This document shows, piece after piece, positions 15,961-24,301 of a DNA stretch of 64,000 nucleotides. How positions within the stretch are numbered: position 1 is the first letter of the stretch; every line of letters begins with the position of its first letter. The DNA lies in NCBI GenBank assembly GCA_016714795.1, contig JADKCA010000004.1:124001-188000 (forward strand). The letters run 5' to 3'. A program made the position numbers and the translations under genes. This DNA is from Sphingomonadales bacterium (GTDB taxonomy: Bacteria; Pseudomonadota; Alphaproteobacteria; Sphingomonadales; Sphingomonadaceae). The notes under the pieces were generated by a model that made no database searches, was not told where the DNA came from, and was given only the letters and a program-made list of their open reading frames with translations.

Positions 15961-17226
15961 CTAGCGCTGCGCCTTCCGCATCCCCACACCGATCAGCACC
16001 AGCGCGGGCCAGCAGAGATAAGTGAGCACCTCCAGATTCTCGCCAAAGCTGTAGAGCGCATAGACCAAAGCCATGGCGAGCGCGGTGCGCCCGGCGCGGT
16101 CGCGCATCGCGGCGCTGATGCAGGTGAGAACCGTGGCCCCCATCGGAACGGCGAGCGCAAGAAGCCCTGCGAACCCCTTCACGAACAACAGGCCATACCA
16201 GCTGTGATGACTGCCAATCGGCATATATTCCACCAGATGCGGTCCACGCTCGACAATGCCATGGCCGAACCACCAGGCTTCATTCTGCCAACGTTCGATG
16301 GCGATGCGGCCCAAAGTGGCACGCACGCGGGTTGAATCAGCGCGCGCTCCGGCGAAATCGGCCTGAGCCTGTTCAGCGAAAGCGATCAGTGCGGGCGCGA
16401 ACCAGCTGCCCAGCACCAGCACCGGCACGCCCGCAAACCAAGTGCCTGCCCGGTTGAGGCGAGAGGCGCCCCAGGCCAGCGGCCAGATCACTGCCAGCGC
16501 CACCAGCGCCAGCCGCGATTGGGAGAGGAGCGCAACCGCCAGCCCGGCCGCAATGCCGGTCAGCTTCCAGCGCAGGTCTTTTTCTTCCAGCGCGCAGATC
16601 AGATGGATCACCGCGATCATCCCCGCAGCGGGAGACCAGGGCGCATAGAATTGCCAGCGCGGCGTGCCCACACCCGGTTCCAGAGTGTAGAGCACGGCGG
16701 CGAAATATTCGTCGCCGGATCCGCCCAGAATCTTGAGCGGAGAGACCCAGAGCGTTTCCGGCAGGCCGATAAAGGGCGCGGCAAGGAAGAGCGGCAGCAG
16801 GATCAGCGTCTGTTTGCCCAGTTGGCACACTGCGCGATAAATCACCTCGCCCCGGATCGGCAGCGCGGCCCCGGCGAGCGGGAAGAGCGCGATCAGCGCC
16901 CAGCCCTTGGCCCAGCCCACGGCGGACTTGATCGTCTGCGCGGTGCCCAGACTGAAATTGGCATGGCCGAGCAGCAGGATGACGAGCATGGCCGCCATCC
17001 CCGCCGGCCACAACTTCACGGTGAAGCCAATCGCCAGACCAGTTTCTTCCTCAGGCAAGGCAGGCCCGAAATACCAGGCGCGCACCACCAGCACCGCCAG
17101 CGTCCAGCCGAGCACGGGGCCTGCGATATACAGGCCACCGACCAGCCAGAGCGCCCAGCTGCCCGTGATCGTTGCGGCGATCAGGCGTTCGGGAAGAATT
17201 TGCGGATGATCGGTTGACGCAGCCAT
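15961..17226 (-). CDS. O-antigen ligase/polymerase-like membrane protein (Wzy family)
   Basis: 421 residues with about 10-12 membrane segments and a large periplasmic loop. The region LRWKLTGIAAGLAVALLSQS followed by RLALVALAVIWPLAWG and the later GHGIVERGPHLVEYMPIGSH with SWYGLLFVKGFAGLLALAVP correspond to the Wzy_C signature (H-x-x-Y/W-G near a periplasmic loop). It would polymerise EPS repeat units, the only polymerase candidate in the locus. The ATG overlaps the end of the Wzz-like gene by 46 bases, so it is the third gene of the Wza-Wzz-Wzy minus-strand operon. Confidence 0.8.
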   Translation of the reverse strand: MAASTDHPQILPERLIAATITGSWALWLVGGLYIAGPVLGWTLAVLVVRAWYFGPALPEEETGLAIGFTVKLWPAGMAAMLVILLLGHANFSLGTAQTIKSAVGWAKGWALIALFPLAGAALPIRGEVIYRAVCQLGKQTLILLPLFLAAPFIGLPETLWVSPLKILGGSGDEYFAAVLYTLEPGVGTPRWQFYAPWSPAAGMIAVIHLICALEEKDLRWKLTGIAAGLAVALLSQSRLALVALAVIWPLAWGASRLNRAGTWFAGVPVLVLGSWFAPALIAFAEQAQADFAGARADSTRVRATLGRIAIERWQNEAWWFGHGIVERGPHLVEYMPIGSHHSWYGLLFVKGFAGLLALAVPMGATVLTCISAAMRDRAGRTALAMALVYALYSFGENLEVLTYLCWPALVLIGVGMRKAQR

Positions 17227-18593
17227 ATCAGACCAAATCCAGTGAGGAGGAGGAGGGACGCGGCCACGGCACCGCCCAGCGCAATCAGCGCCGACGGACT
17301 GGAACGGGTGCGGGGCAGCGAGGGTTCTTCAAGCGTCTGCACCAGCGGATAGGACGCAAAGGGATCCAGCTTGTTGGTGTCCAGCCGGGCGAGCGCCGAG
17401 GAGAAGACGGCTTCAGCCACGCGATGATCGCGCATCAGATCGGCCAGAATCGAGGCCTTGCCGACCAGTTCACCCGCCTTGCCCTGCTGGCGCGCCAGAT
17501 CGCCCCGAATTTCGGAGAGAGCTGCCCCCGAACCCGCGCGCTTCGCATCCGCCACGATCATGCCCTCCATCAAAGAGGAACGCCCGTCCGACACGGAAAG
17601 ATCAACCGACTTCATCAGCGCGGCCTGCGAGAGGCCGGTCAGTTCACGCCCCCTTTGGGCAAGCGCCTGGCGCAGCGCGTCACGCTCGCCCCCGGCCTGC
17701 GCCATGTCGGCATGAGCCTCACCCAAAGTGGCGGACTTCTGCTCGGCATCGGCATCAAGCGCGGCATAGCGTTCGACAAGCTTCTGGAAAACGGGATCGG
17801 AGCGCAGTCGCAGCGTGGCATTGGCCCCGCCCATGCCCGCACCAAGCGTGCCCGAGTAACGCCGCGTTTCAGCCGATTGCTGACGCAGCGTGGTGCGCGC
17901 CTCGCGCTCGCGCTCGCGCAGGGCATCGATATTGGCGATGCGCGTGTTGAACTGGTCGAGAGAGACGAGGCCGTTGGCCGCCTGAAAACGGATCAGCTTC
18001 TGCTGCGCCTCGCGCACCTTGGCCTCCAGATCCTTCAGGTGCCGCGCGTCAGACACTTCGCGGACAGCGGCTTCATCGGCACGCAGCCGGTCGAGCTGCT
18101 TCAGGAAGGCCGCGCGCAGCGCCGACGCGCGCGCTTTTGCCTGCGCCGGGGTGCCGCCACTGATCTGTACTTCGATCAGATTGGTCTGGTCGGTCAGCTT
18201 GACCACCGGATCGGGAAAGCCATTCTCATCCTCGCCCGTGCTGCGCGCGGCCTGTCGCATCGTCACATCGGCCATCAGCAACCGCTTGTAATTCTCGGTC
18301 GGGCTCAGCGTCGTGCTGGAGAAAGCGGACGAGGCAGAGGATTGCGCCTGACCGATGCTCTCCACATTCATCGAACTGCCCACGCCGGAGCCGGGCAGGA
18401 TCAGTGTGAAGCTGCTGGTGTAGCGCGCGGGGGCCAGCGCCAGATAGGCCCCGGTCAGCAGCCAGATGGCCGCCAGCGAAGGCGCAATCGCGGCCACATA
18501 ACGCTGGTAACGCCCTGGCCTCGGCAGCCCGTCGCGGATCGAATACCACACGCGCAGCAGGAAGCGGGGCTTTTCGATGACCTGATGCAGCAT
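17181..18593 (-). CDS. Wzz/GumC-type chain-length determinant
   Basis: About 470 residues from the ATG at 18593. A membrane segment near residues 34-54 (YVAAIAPSLAAIWLLTGAYL) and one at the C-terminus (ALIALGGAVAASLLLLTGFG) flank a long periplasmic coiled-coil part (residues about 160-390, rich in E, R, A and Q). The proline before the second segment and the SLPRTRSSPSA stretch fit the Wzz/GumC family. No fused tyrosine kinase domain follows. The start is one base after the stop of the Wza-like gene. Confidence 0.87.
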   Translation of the reverse strand: MLHQVIEKPRFLLRVWYSIRDGLPRPGRYQRYVAAIAPSLAAIWLLTGAYLALAPARYTSSFTLILPGSGVGSSMNVESIGQAQSSASSAFSSTTLSPTENYKRLLMADVTMRQAARSTGEDENGFPDPVVKLTDQTNLIEVQISGGTPAQAKARASALRAAFLKQLDRLRADEAAVREVSDARHLKDLEAKVREAQQKLIRFQAANGLVSLDQFNTRIANIDALREREREARTTLRQQSAETRRYSGTLGAGMGGANATLRLRSDPVFQKLVERYAALDADAEQKSATLGEAHADMAQAGGERDALRQALAQRGRELTGLSQAALMKSVDLSVSDGRSSLMEGMIVADAKRAGSGAALSEIRGDLARQQGKAGELVGKASILADLMRDHRVAEAVFSSALARLDTNKLDPFASYPLVQTLEEPSLPRTRSSPSALIALGGAVAASLLLLTGFGLIWLRQPIIRKFFPNA

Positions 18594-18594
18594 C

Positions 18595-19773
18595 TTACTG
18601 CCCCATATTCTTGAGGAGCACGGCGGGGGTGACCGTTTCACTGATCACGCTCACCACATCGCGCAGGTTCATCGCGGCGGAATCATAACAGGCAATCGCA
18701 TCGCCCGGCATCAGCCACGGGTCCATCGCGTCGCGATTGGCCGCGCGCACCAGTTGCTCTACCGGGCGCGAAATGACGACCGACTGGCCCGTCACCGGAT
18801 TGTGCGACATCAGCACGGCTGAACGACCGGCATTCATCGCAGAGCCACCCACGCAATTGGCTGTCACCAGCGCCTGGCTGAAGCGCGTGCCATAAGGCAG
18901 GCTGGTCGAATCCTTGCCAATGGCGGACATGGCGTTGCTGGGGGCCGGGCGAGACAGGTTGGAAATGAAGATGCGGATTCCAGGCGGGGTGATCTGTGAA
19001 GGGCGCACCAGCGCATCTTTCAGGCAGCCGGTGGAGCTCACCACGATGCGGTCTCCGGCGGTGACAGGCACGTCATCGGCGGCAAAGCCCGCCAACGCGC
19101 CGCTCAGGTCCAGCCGCGCATAATGGCCACCACGGATCAGATAAATGGCAGACGGGTCTGCATCGGGGCGAATGCCGCCTGCCGCACGCAGCGCGGTGCT
19201 GACAATGCGGCTCGCGTTGAGATCGCCCGACACGATGTTAGAGAGGTTGAGGTTGCGCACCTCTGCCTGCCGTTCGCCGACGCGGACGGTGCCGCCTTCA
19301 AACACCGCACCCGCCACGGACACGGGCACGCCCGCCAGTTCCACCTGCTCCAGCCGGACGCCGTTTGAAAGCGGGCGGATCAGCCGTTCGGCCACCAGCC
19401 GGGTGCGCACGCTGCGCTCTACCTCCGCCAGCGTGAACCCTGCGGCCCCGATGCGGAGCCCGCCCGCCAGTTGGATATGACCGTCTGCCGCAATCACATA
19501 ACTGCCCGTCAGCAGGCCCTTGTCTCCCGCAATGGTGAGACGCAGACGATCCCCTGCGGCCAGCATGTCGGGTGCCAGCGCAAAGCTGGCGGGTGACACT
19601 TCGGTCCAGCCTGCAAGGTCAGGCAGGGCGGAGCGGGTCAGGCAGGCCGGATGGCCGGGCACGCCCTGTTGGGCGGCATAAAGGCTTCCGGGCGCATTGC
19701 GGGGGGGCTGCATGGTGGCGCAGCCAGACAGCAAGAGCGCGGGCATGAGCAGGGCGGCAGGCAGGCGGGACAT
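18595..19773 (-). CDS. Wza-like outer-membrane polysaccharide export lipoprotein
   Basis: About 392 residues. The ATG at 19773 has a good GAGGTAA site 7 bases upstream and gives a lipoprotein signal MSRLPAALLMPALLLSGC. The mature protein holds the polysaccharide export domain (MLAAGDRLRLTIAGDKGLLT, GSYVIAADGHIQLAGGLRIG) and SLBB-like parts (GGIRPDADPSAIYLIRGGHY, RIVVSSTGCL). Members form the outer-membrane channel for EPS. First gene of the Wza-Wzz-Wzy operon; a sigma54-type promoter lies 37-51 bases upstream. Confidence 0.87.
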   Translation of the reverse strand: MSRLPAALLMPALLLSGCATMQPPRNAPGSLYAAQQGVPGHPACLTRSALPDLAGWTEVSPASFALAPDMLAAGDRLRLTIAGDKGLLTGSYVIAADGHIQLAGGLRIGAAGFTLAEVERSVRTRLVAERLIRPLSNGVRLEQVELAGVPVSVAGAVFEGGTVRVGERQAEVRNLNLSNIVSGDLNASRIVSTALRAAGGIRPDADPSAIYLIRGGHYARLDLSGALAGFAADDVPVTAGDRIVVSSTGCLKDALVRPSQITPPGIRIFISNLSRPAPSNAMSAIGKDSTSLPYGTRFSQALVTANCVGGSAMNAGRSAVLMSHNPVTGQSVVISRPVEQLVRAANRDAMDPWLMPGDAIACYDSAAMNLRDVVSVISETVTPAVLLKNMGQ

Positions 19774-19809
19774 GGGCAATTACCTCGATTGAGAATTGCC
19801 ACGCCGTTC

Positions 19810-19824
19810 GCAAGTTGTGTGCCA
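19810..19824 (-). promoter_or_regulatory. Sigma54-type promoter of the Wza-Wzz-Wzy operon
   Basis: Minus-strand reading TGGCACACAACTTGC fits TGGCACG-N4-TTGC with one mismatch (A for the seventh-position G). GG and GC are ten bases apart. The start of transcription would be near 19797, about 24 bases before the start codon. Confidence 0.75.
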
Positions 19825-19855
19825 GATGCAGACAAGGCCCGGAAATGCGCCACTT

Positions 19856-19947
19856 TTGCAGAATGCACGTCCGATGCAGGGCCGCCGTTTGCAAATTGCA
19901 AAGACTTTGTGTTGCACAATGCGATTCCGCATCTTTGCATCGTGCGA
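19856..19947. promoter_or_regulatory. Four TTGCA-N3-TGCAA-like dyads between Wza and H-NOX genes
   Basis: Dyads start at 19856 (TTGCAGAATGCAC), 19889 (TTGCAAATTGCAA, perfect), 19912 (TTGCACAATGCGA) and 19935 (TTGCATCGTGCGA). The spacings of 33, 23 and 23 bp are near whole helical turns. They lie between two divergent sigma54-type promoters, the same layout as at 11386-11442. Likely target sites of the sigma54 activator encoded at 20571. Confidence 0.65.
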
Positions 19948-19990
19948 ATCCATGTGGTCTGGGCTGCGCAATGTGGCGGGAATCCGGGAT

Positions 19991-20005
19991 TGGCACGATT
20001 GCTGC
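19991..20005 (+). promoter_or_regulatory. Sigma54-type promoter of the H-NOX/activator operon
   Basis: TGGCACGATTGCTGC: full -24 element, GG and GC ten bases apart, one mismatch at -12 (CTGC for TTGC). It lies 34 bases before the H-NOX start. If real, the sigma54 activator would drive its own operon. Confidence 0.65.
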
Positions 20006-20038
20006 TTGCGATCTGGCCGTATGAACAGGGATTCGACC

Positions 20039-20578
20039 ATGAAGGGCGTGATTTTCACCGAACTGATCCGGTTTCTGGAAGCGCAGTCGGCTGCCTTTGC
20101 AGATGATGTCGTGCGCGATGCGCAACTGCCCAATGAGGGCGCTTATACCAGCGTGGGCACCTATCCCTCTTCGGAAGCGCTGACGATGGTCGGATCCGCA
20201 GCGCGCCTGTCCGGCCAGAGCGAAGATGAACTGTGCCGGCTGTTCGGCAACTTCCTCTTCGCGCGCTTTCTGGTGCTCTATCCACACATCATGGCCGCTT
20301 ACAGCACGGCAGAAGCTCTGCTGGGCCATGTCGGCAGCCACATCCATGCGGAAGTCTGCGTGCTTTATCCCGATTCACGCCCGCCGCAGATCACATCCCG
20401 GCGGGACGGCGCGCGCACGATCATGACCTATCAGTCTCACCGCCCGATGGCGGCCATTGCCTTCGGGCTGATCCAGGGCTGCATGGCGCATTATGGCGAC
20501 TCGCGGCGCATCGAATGGAGCGCGCGCAGCCGGGGCCGCACCGCCACTTTCATCCTTTCGGAGCAACCCCATGGCTGA
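20039..20578 (+). CDS. H-NOX (heme NO-binding) domain protein
   Basis: 179 residues from the ATG at 20039, preceded by CAGGGA. The start MKGVIFTELIRFLEAQ is the H-NOX N-terminus. HIHAEVCVLYPDSRPPQI holds the expected proximal histidine region, and MTYQSHRPMAAIAFGLIQG carries the heme-propionate motif Y-x-S-x-R (YQSHR). The length fits a stand-alone H-NOX. Such proteins sense NO or O2 and act through a partner kinase or cyclase. The stop overlaps the next gene, a sigma54 response regulator, by 8 bases, so the two are translated together, suggesting gas-dependent control of EPS. Confidence 0.85.
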   Translation: MKGVIFTELIRFLEAQSAAFADDVVRDAQLPNEGAYTSVGTYPSSEALTMVGSAARLSGQSEDELCRLFGNFLFARFLVLYPHIMAAYSTAEALLGHVGSHIHAEVCVLYPDSRPPQITSRRDGARTIMTYQSHRPMAAIAFGLIQGCMAHYGDSRRIEWSARSRGRTATFILSEQPHG

Positions 20579-22013
20579 TTCCGCCCTTTCGCCCACCGTC
20601 CTGATCGTGGAGGATATTGCCTCGCTGGCCCTTGCCTACTCCGCCCAGTTGGAGGCAGCTGGCTTTTCATGCCGGACTGTCAGCACCGGCACAGAAGCAG
20701 TGGACCTGCTCGCGCGCCCGCTCAATGGCATCGGCGCGGTCCTGCTTGACCTGCAACTGCCCGATATGGACGGCCTGAACCTGATGCGCGCGCATCCCGA
20801 TCTGGTTGAACGGCATCCTTTCATCGTCGCCACCGCAGACGGATCGATTGCACGCGCGATCGAAGCGATGCGGCTGGGCGCGTTCGACTTTCTGGTGAAA
20901 CCGCTCGCCGCACACCGGCTCGTTACCATCATGAAGAGTGCGCATGAAACCATTCCGCACCATGTGCAGGTCGCGGCCTCACCGGTTCAGCCCAGCTCTG
21001 CGCAGGGCTATATGGGGTTCATCGGCATGTCGCCACCGATGCAGGCGGTGTATCGCCAGATCGCCAATGTCGCCCGTTCGCGTGCCACCGTGTTCATCAC
21101 CGGCGAAAGCGGGACGGGCAAGGAAGTCTGCGCGGATTCGATTCACAAAGCGAGCCCGCGCGCAGCCCGCCCATTTGTCGCCATCAACTGCGGAGCCATC
21201 CCCGAAGATTTGCTCGAATCGGAACTGTTCGGCCATTTGAAGGGCTCGTTCACGGGTGCGGTCGCTGACCGGATCGGCGCGGTGCAGGCGGCGCATGGCG
21301 GAACGCTGTTCCTTGATGAAATCTGCGAGATGGAACCCAAATTGCAGGTCAAACTGCTGCGCTTCCTCCAGACCGGCACGATCCAGCGTGTTGGCGCGGC
21401 GCGCACCGAAGAGGTGGATGTGCGGATCATCTGCGCCACCAACCGCAATCCGGAAGCCGAAGTGGCCGCCGGGCGATTCCGCGAGGATCTCTATTACCGG
21501 CTGGCCGTGGTGCCGCTGGAAATGCCGCCGCTGCGCGCGCGGGGTGTGGACATTGCCCTGTTGGCCAATGCGTTTCTCAAACGGTACGGCGAAGAGGAAG
21601 GCAAGGCATTCAATCCCGTTTCTTCGGTAGTTATTCAGGCACTGGGGCAGCATCTCTGGCCCGGAAATGTGCGCGAATTGCAAAATCTGATCCGGCGGGC
21701 AGCGGTCCTGCATCCGGGGCCGGATCTTCCGCTGGATGTGATTCCACGCGCCGCGATGCCCGCCAATGTGGAATCCGGCCCCGTGCTGGCAGAAGTCCGG
21801 TCGGTGACGCCGCAGCCCCCTGCGCAGACGAGCAGGGCTTTGTTCAACAGCCTGACCGGTCTGACGCTGGACGAGATCGAACGCATTGCGATCGAGAATG
21901 CCATCGACCAGACGGGCGGAAGTTTGCCGGTTGCTGCACGGATGCTGGGGGTCAGCCCATCCACCCTCTACCGCAAACGGGAACGCTGGATGGCACGGTC
22001 CGGCGTGGCCTGA
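20571..22013 (+). CDS. Sigma54-dependent response regulator (EPS/PEP-CTERM, PrsR-like)
   Basis: 480 residues: receiver (VLIVEDIASLALAY, Asp in VLLDLQLPDMDG, Lys in FLVKPL), AAA+ domain (Walker A GESGTGKE, Walker B GGTLFLDEICEM, arginine region RFREDLYYRL) and a Fis-type helix-turn-helix at the end (GGSLPVAARMLGVSPSTLYR). The sigma54-contact loop reads GSFTGA instead of the usual GAFTGA. Receiver-bearing activators of this build regulate EPS loci with PEP-CTERM genes. It overlaps the H-NOX gene, and four sigma54-type promoters and seven dyads in the window are candidate targets. No dedicated kinase lies beside it. Confidence 0.9.
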   Translation: MADSALSPTVLIVEDIASLALAYSAQLEAAGFSCRTVSTGTEAVDLLARPLNGIGAVLLDLQLPDMDGLNLMRAHPDLVERHPFIVATADGSIARAIEAMRLGAFDFLVKPLAAHRLVTIMKSAHETIPHHVQVAASPVQPSSAQGYMGFIGMSPPMQAVYRQIANVARSRATVFITGESGTGKEVCADSIHKASPRAARPFVAINCGAIPEDLLESELFGHLKGSFTGAVADRIGAVQAAHGGTLFLDEICEMEPKLQVKLLRFLQTGTIQRVGAARTEEVDVRIICATNRNPEAEVAAGRFREDLYYRLAVVPLEMPPLRARGVDIALLANAFLKRYGEEEGKAFNPVSSVVIQALGQHLWPGNVRELQNLIRRAAVLHPGPDLPLDVIPRAAMPANVESGPVLAEVRSVTPQPPAQTSRALFNSLTGLTLDEIERIAIENAIDQTGGSLPVAARMLGVSPSTLYRKRERWMARSGVA

Positions 22014-22020
22014 CGCAAAA

Positions 22021-22046
22021 AGGCCCGGACGTTTCCGTCCGGGCCT
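22021..22046. terminator. Bidirectional intrinsic terminator
   Basis: AGGCCCGGACG-TTTC-CGTCCGGGCCT forms a perfect 11-bp stem with a four-base loop. On the minus strand it is followed by TTTTT, so it best ends the convergent PEP-CTERM gene, but it also lies just after the sigma54 regulator. Confidence 0.85.
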
Positions 22047-22071
22047 CTTCGTATCATTGCCAATCGGCGAA

Positions 22072-22593
22072 TCAGGCGGCAGCCTGCGCCTTGCGACGAC
22101 GGCGCGCCATGAACAGGCCGCCGGCACCCAGCGCAAGCAGGGCCGCCATGCCGGGTTCCGGAACCGAAGTGCCGGGGTTGACCGAGTAGGACTTGATCGT
22201 GGTCAGATAGTCACCGCCGGTGATCGGGTTGCCCCACCAGGCCCACAGGTTCACGCCCGTGCCGGACATGATCAGCTTTTGCGGGTGCGTTGTGTCAGCA
22301 AACAGGGGATTGTCGGTCACCCATGTGCCGTTGACCAGACGCGTACCGGTCAGATCGCTCAGCACAGCCGTGAAATTCGGGGCTGCACCGCCGGCAAAGG
22401 TCGCAAACGCGCTACTGACCATCGCGGCATTGATCGTGGCACCGGTGAAGGTGGCCGAATTGGTCGATGAATTGATCGACAGAATGTCGTTGTTCGTCAT
22501 CGTATAGTTGTAAATTGCGGCCGACGCGGGCGTGCTGGCAGCAGCACCCAGGCAGATGGCAGCAACGGCGGACATGAAGGTCGTCTTTTTCAT
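22072..22593 (-). CDS. PEP-CTERM sorting-domain protein
   Basis: 173 residues with a Sec signal (MKKTTFMSAVAAICLGAAAS, cleavage near PASAA), a Thr/Asn/Ser-rich middle, and the C-terminal sorting signal VPEPG followed by a hydrophobic helix (MAALLALGAGGLFMA) and RRRRK. Exosortase (EpsH/XrtA) cleaves such tails and moves the protein to the surface, usually in EPS-making bacteria. No exosortase is in the window. The ATG at 22593 is used; RBS not obvious. It converges on the sigma54 regulator and diverges from the TPR lipoprotein gene. Confidence 0.87.
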   Translation of the reverse strand: MKKTTFMSAVAAICLGAAASTPASAAIYNYTMTNNDILSINSSTNSATFTGATINAAMVSSAFATFAGGAAPNFTAVLSDLTGTRLVNGTWVTDNPLFADTTHPQKLIMSGTGVNLWAWWGNPITGGDYLTTIKSYSVNPGTSVPEPGMAALLALGAGGLFMARRRRKAQAAA

Positions 22594-22709
22594 AACTCGT
22601 CTCACCCTTATCGTGGCACCGGTTTGTTAACCAACTTTCACCGGTCCCGTTTGAAGTCTGGCTACGCAAATTCACATCAAATTTACGAAGTGCGCATACT
22701 CATGTCCGC

Positions 22710-24278
22710 ATGATCAGGATGAAACAACACTTCAAAATAGTTAACCTGGCACTGGCTGCCGTTTTGATGGTAAACGCCGGTTGCTCTGCCGTCAGCGGTG
22801 ATCCGGCCAAGGCCGCGCAAGCCGCGATGGACTCGTTTGACTATGAAACCGCGCGCGTGCACCTCGCCAATGCGCTGAAGGACAACGCCAATGATCCGGC
22901 TTTGATCTTCATCGAGGGACAGCTGGCCTTGGCCTCTGGCGATGCCGAGCGTGCCAAGACTGCGTTCGGACGACTTGTGCAGGATGCGCAATGGGCGGCC
23001 AAGGCCGTGCCGCTGCTTGCCAAGGCCCAGCTGATGGGTGGCAATCCGGAGCTGGCGCTGCAAACTTTGGCCTCCATGCCCAAACCGAGCGCGATTGGCC
23101 ATGCGGTATCCGTTTCGGTCAAATTGACCCAAGGCAAGGCCGATGAAGGCGAGGCAGAACTGGACAGCGCTCTGGCCGCCTTCCCCGATTCGCTGGATCT
23201 CGGCGTGCTTGATGGCAGCCGCGCGCTGGCCAAGGGTGAGATTGATAGCGCCAAGGCTGTGGCAGACCGGCTGTTGGCGGCCCACGCGGCCAACCCCGAA
23301 GCGCAGATGTTTGCCGGCCGGGTCGCGATGGTCCGAAAGGATCTGGACACGGCCGCAGAGCATTTTGCTGCCGTCCTCAAGCATCAGCCCGGTCATCAGA
23401 CCGCGCTTCTCGCACTCGCCGCCATTGCCCGTGACAAGGGCGATGCCAAGGCAGCCGCCGAATATGCCAACAAGGCGTTTGCCAAATCACCAGGCAATCC
23501 GGTGGCGACCTATTTCCTCGCGGAAATGGCGTTGGATGCGAATGATCTCAAGGGGGCGGCCAAACTGCTGCAAGGCGTGGAAGAGGCGCAGAACCAGCTG
23601 CCTGCGCTCGCCATGCTCAATGGCTTGCTGGCCGCCCGGCAGAATAATCACGAACAGGCGATTGCACATCTCCAGCGCTATTTTTCGCTGGGGGGAGAGG
23701 ACGGGCGTGCCCGCCTGACTTTGGCTGCTTCGCTTTATGCAGCGGGCGACAAGGCCAACGCCTGGACCATGCTGCAACCGCTGGCAGACGCCGCCAATGC
23801 CAGCGGGCCGACGCTGAAGCTGGCATCAACGCTGACGTCTGACCTCAAGCTGCCAGCTGCTGCCGCTTATGCTGCCCGCGCGGCAAAGGCGGGCGCAGCA
23901 GATCCGATTGCTCCGCAAATGAAAGCAGCCGATGCAGCGCTGCGCGCTGGCAACTGGAAGAAAGCGGACGACATTTATGCGGCCCTGCTGGCCCAAGGCC
24001 ATGCGGACAATGTCATTCTGCTCAACAACGCCGCCAATGCGCGGCTGGAACTGGGCGATGCAGCGGGAGCCATCGCGCTCGCCCGCAAAGCGCAGGCTGT
24101 GGCTCCCAAAGATCCGATCGTGCTCGACACGCTGGGATGGGCGCTGTTCAAAGGACAGGGCGACAGCCCGGAAGTGACCCAGCTTCTGGGAGACGCCCTT
24201 CGCCTGATGCCCGGCAATGCCGAAATCCAGAACCATGTGAACACCGTGGCACACGCCCGCAGCCGCAAACCGGCCTGA
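22710..24278 (+). CDS. TPR-repeat lipoprotein of the EPS/PEP-CTERM locus (PrsT-like)
   Basis: 522 residues (a second ATG follows at 22719). The lipobox VNAGC comes after LALAAVLM. The rest is an almost unbroken array of TPR-like helix pairs (FDYETARVHLANALKDNAND, DPALIFIEGQLALASGDAER, DLDTAAEHFAAVLKHQPGHQ, DPIVLDTLGWALFKGQGDSP). Large TPR lipoproteins called PrsT occur in PEP-CTERM/EPS loci; this one fits in size and context. It probably acts as a periplasmic or outer-membrane scaffold. The outer-membrane barrel gene follows 23 bases later. Confidence 0.8.
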   Translation: MIRMKQHFKIVNLALAAVLMVNAGCSAVSGDPAKAAQAAMDSFDYETARVHLANALKDNANDPALIFIEGQLALASGDAERAKTAFGRLVQDAQWAAKAVPLLAKAQLMGGNPELALQTLASMPKPSAIGHAVSVSVKLTQGKADEGEAELDSALAAFPDSLDLGVLDGSRALAKGEIDSAKAVADRLLAAHAANPEAQMFAGRVAMVRKDLDTAAEHFAAVLKHQPGHQTALLALAAIARDKGDAKAAAEYANKAFAKSPGNPVATYFLAEMALDANDLKGAAKLLQGVEEAQNQLPALAMLNGLLAARQNNHEQAIAHLQRYFSLGGEDGRARLTLAASLYAAGDKANAWTMLQPLADAANASGPTLKLASTLTSDLKLPAAAAYAARAAKAGAADPIAPQMKAADAALRAGNWKKADDIYAALLAQGHADNVILLNNAANARLELGDAAGAIALARKAQAVAPKDPIVLDTLGWALFKGQGDSPEVTQLLGDALRLMPGNAEIQNHVNTVAHARSRKPA

Positions 24279-24301
24279 CCCCCCAGAACCAGAGACTCAC
24301 T

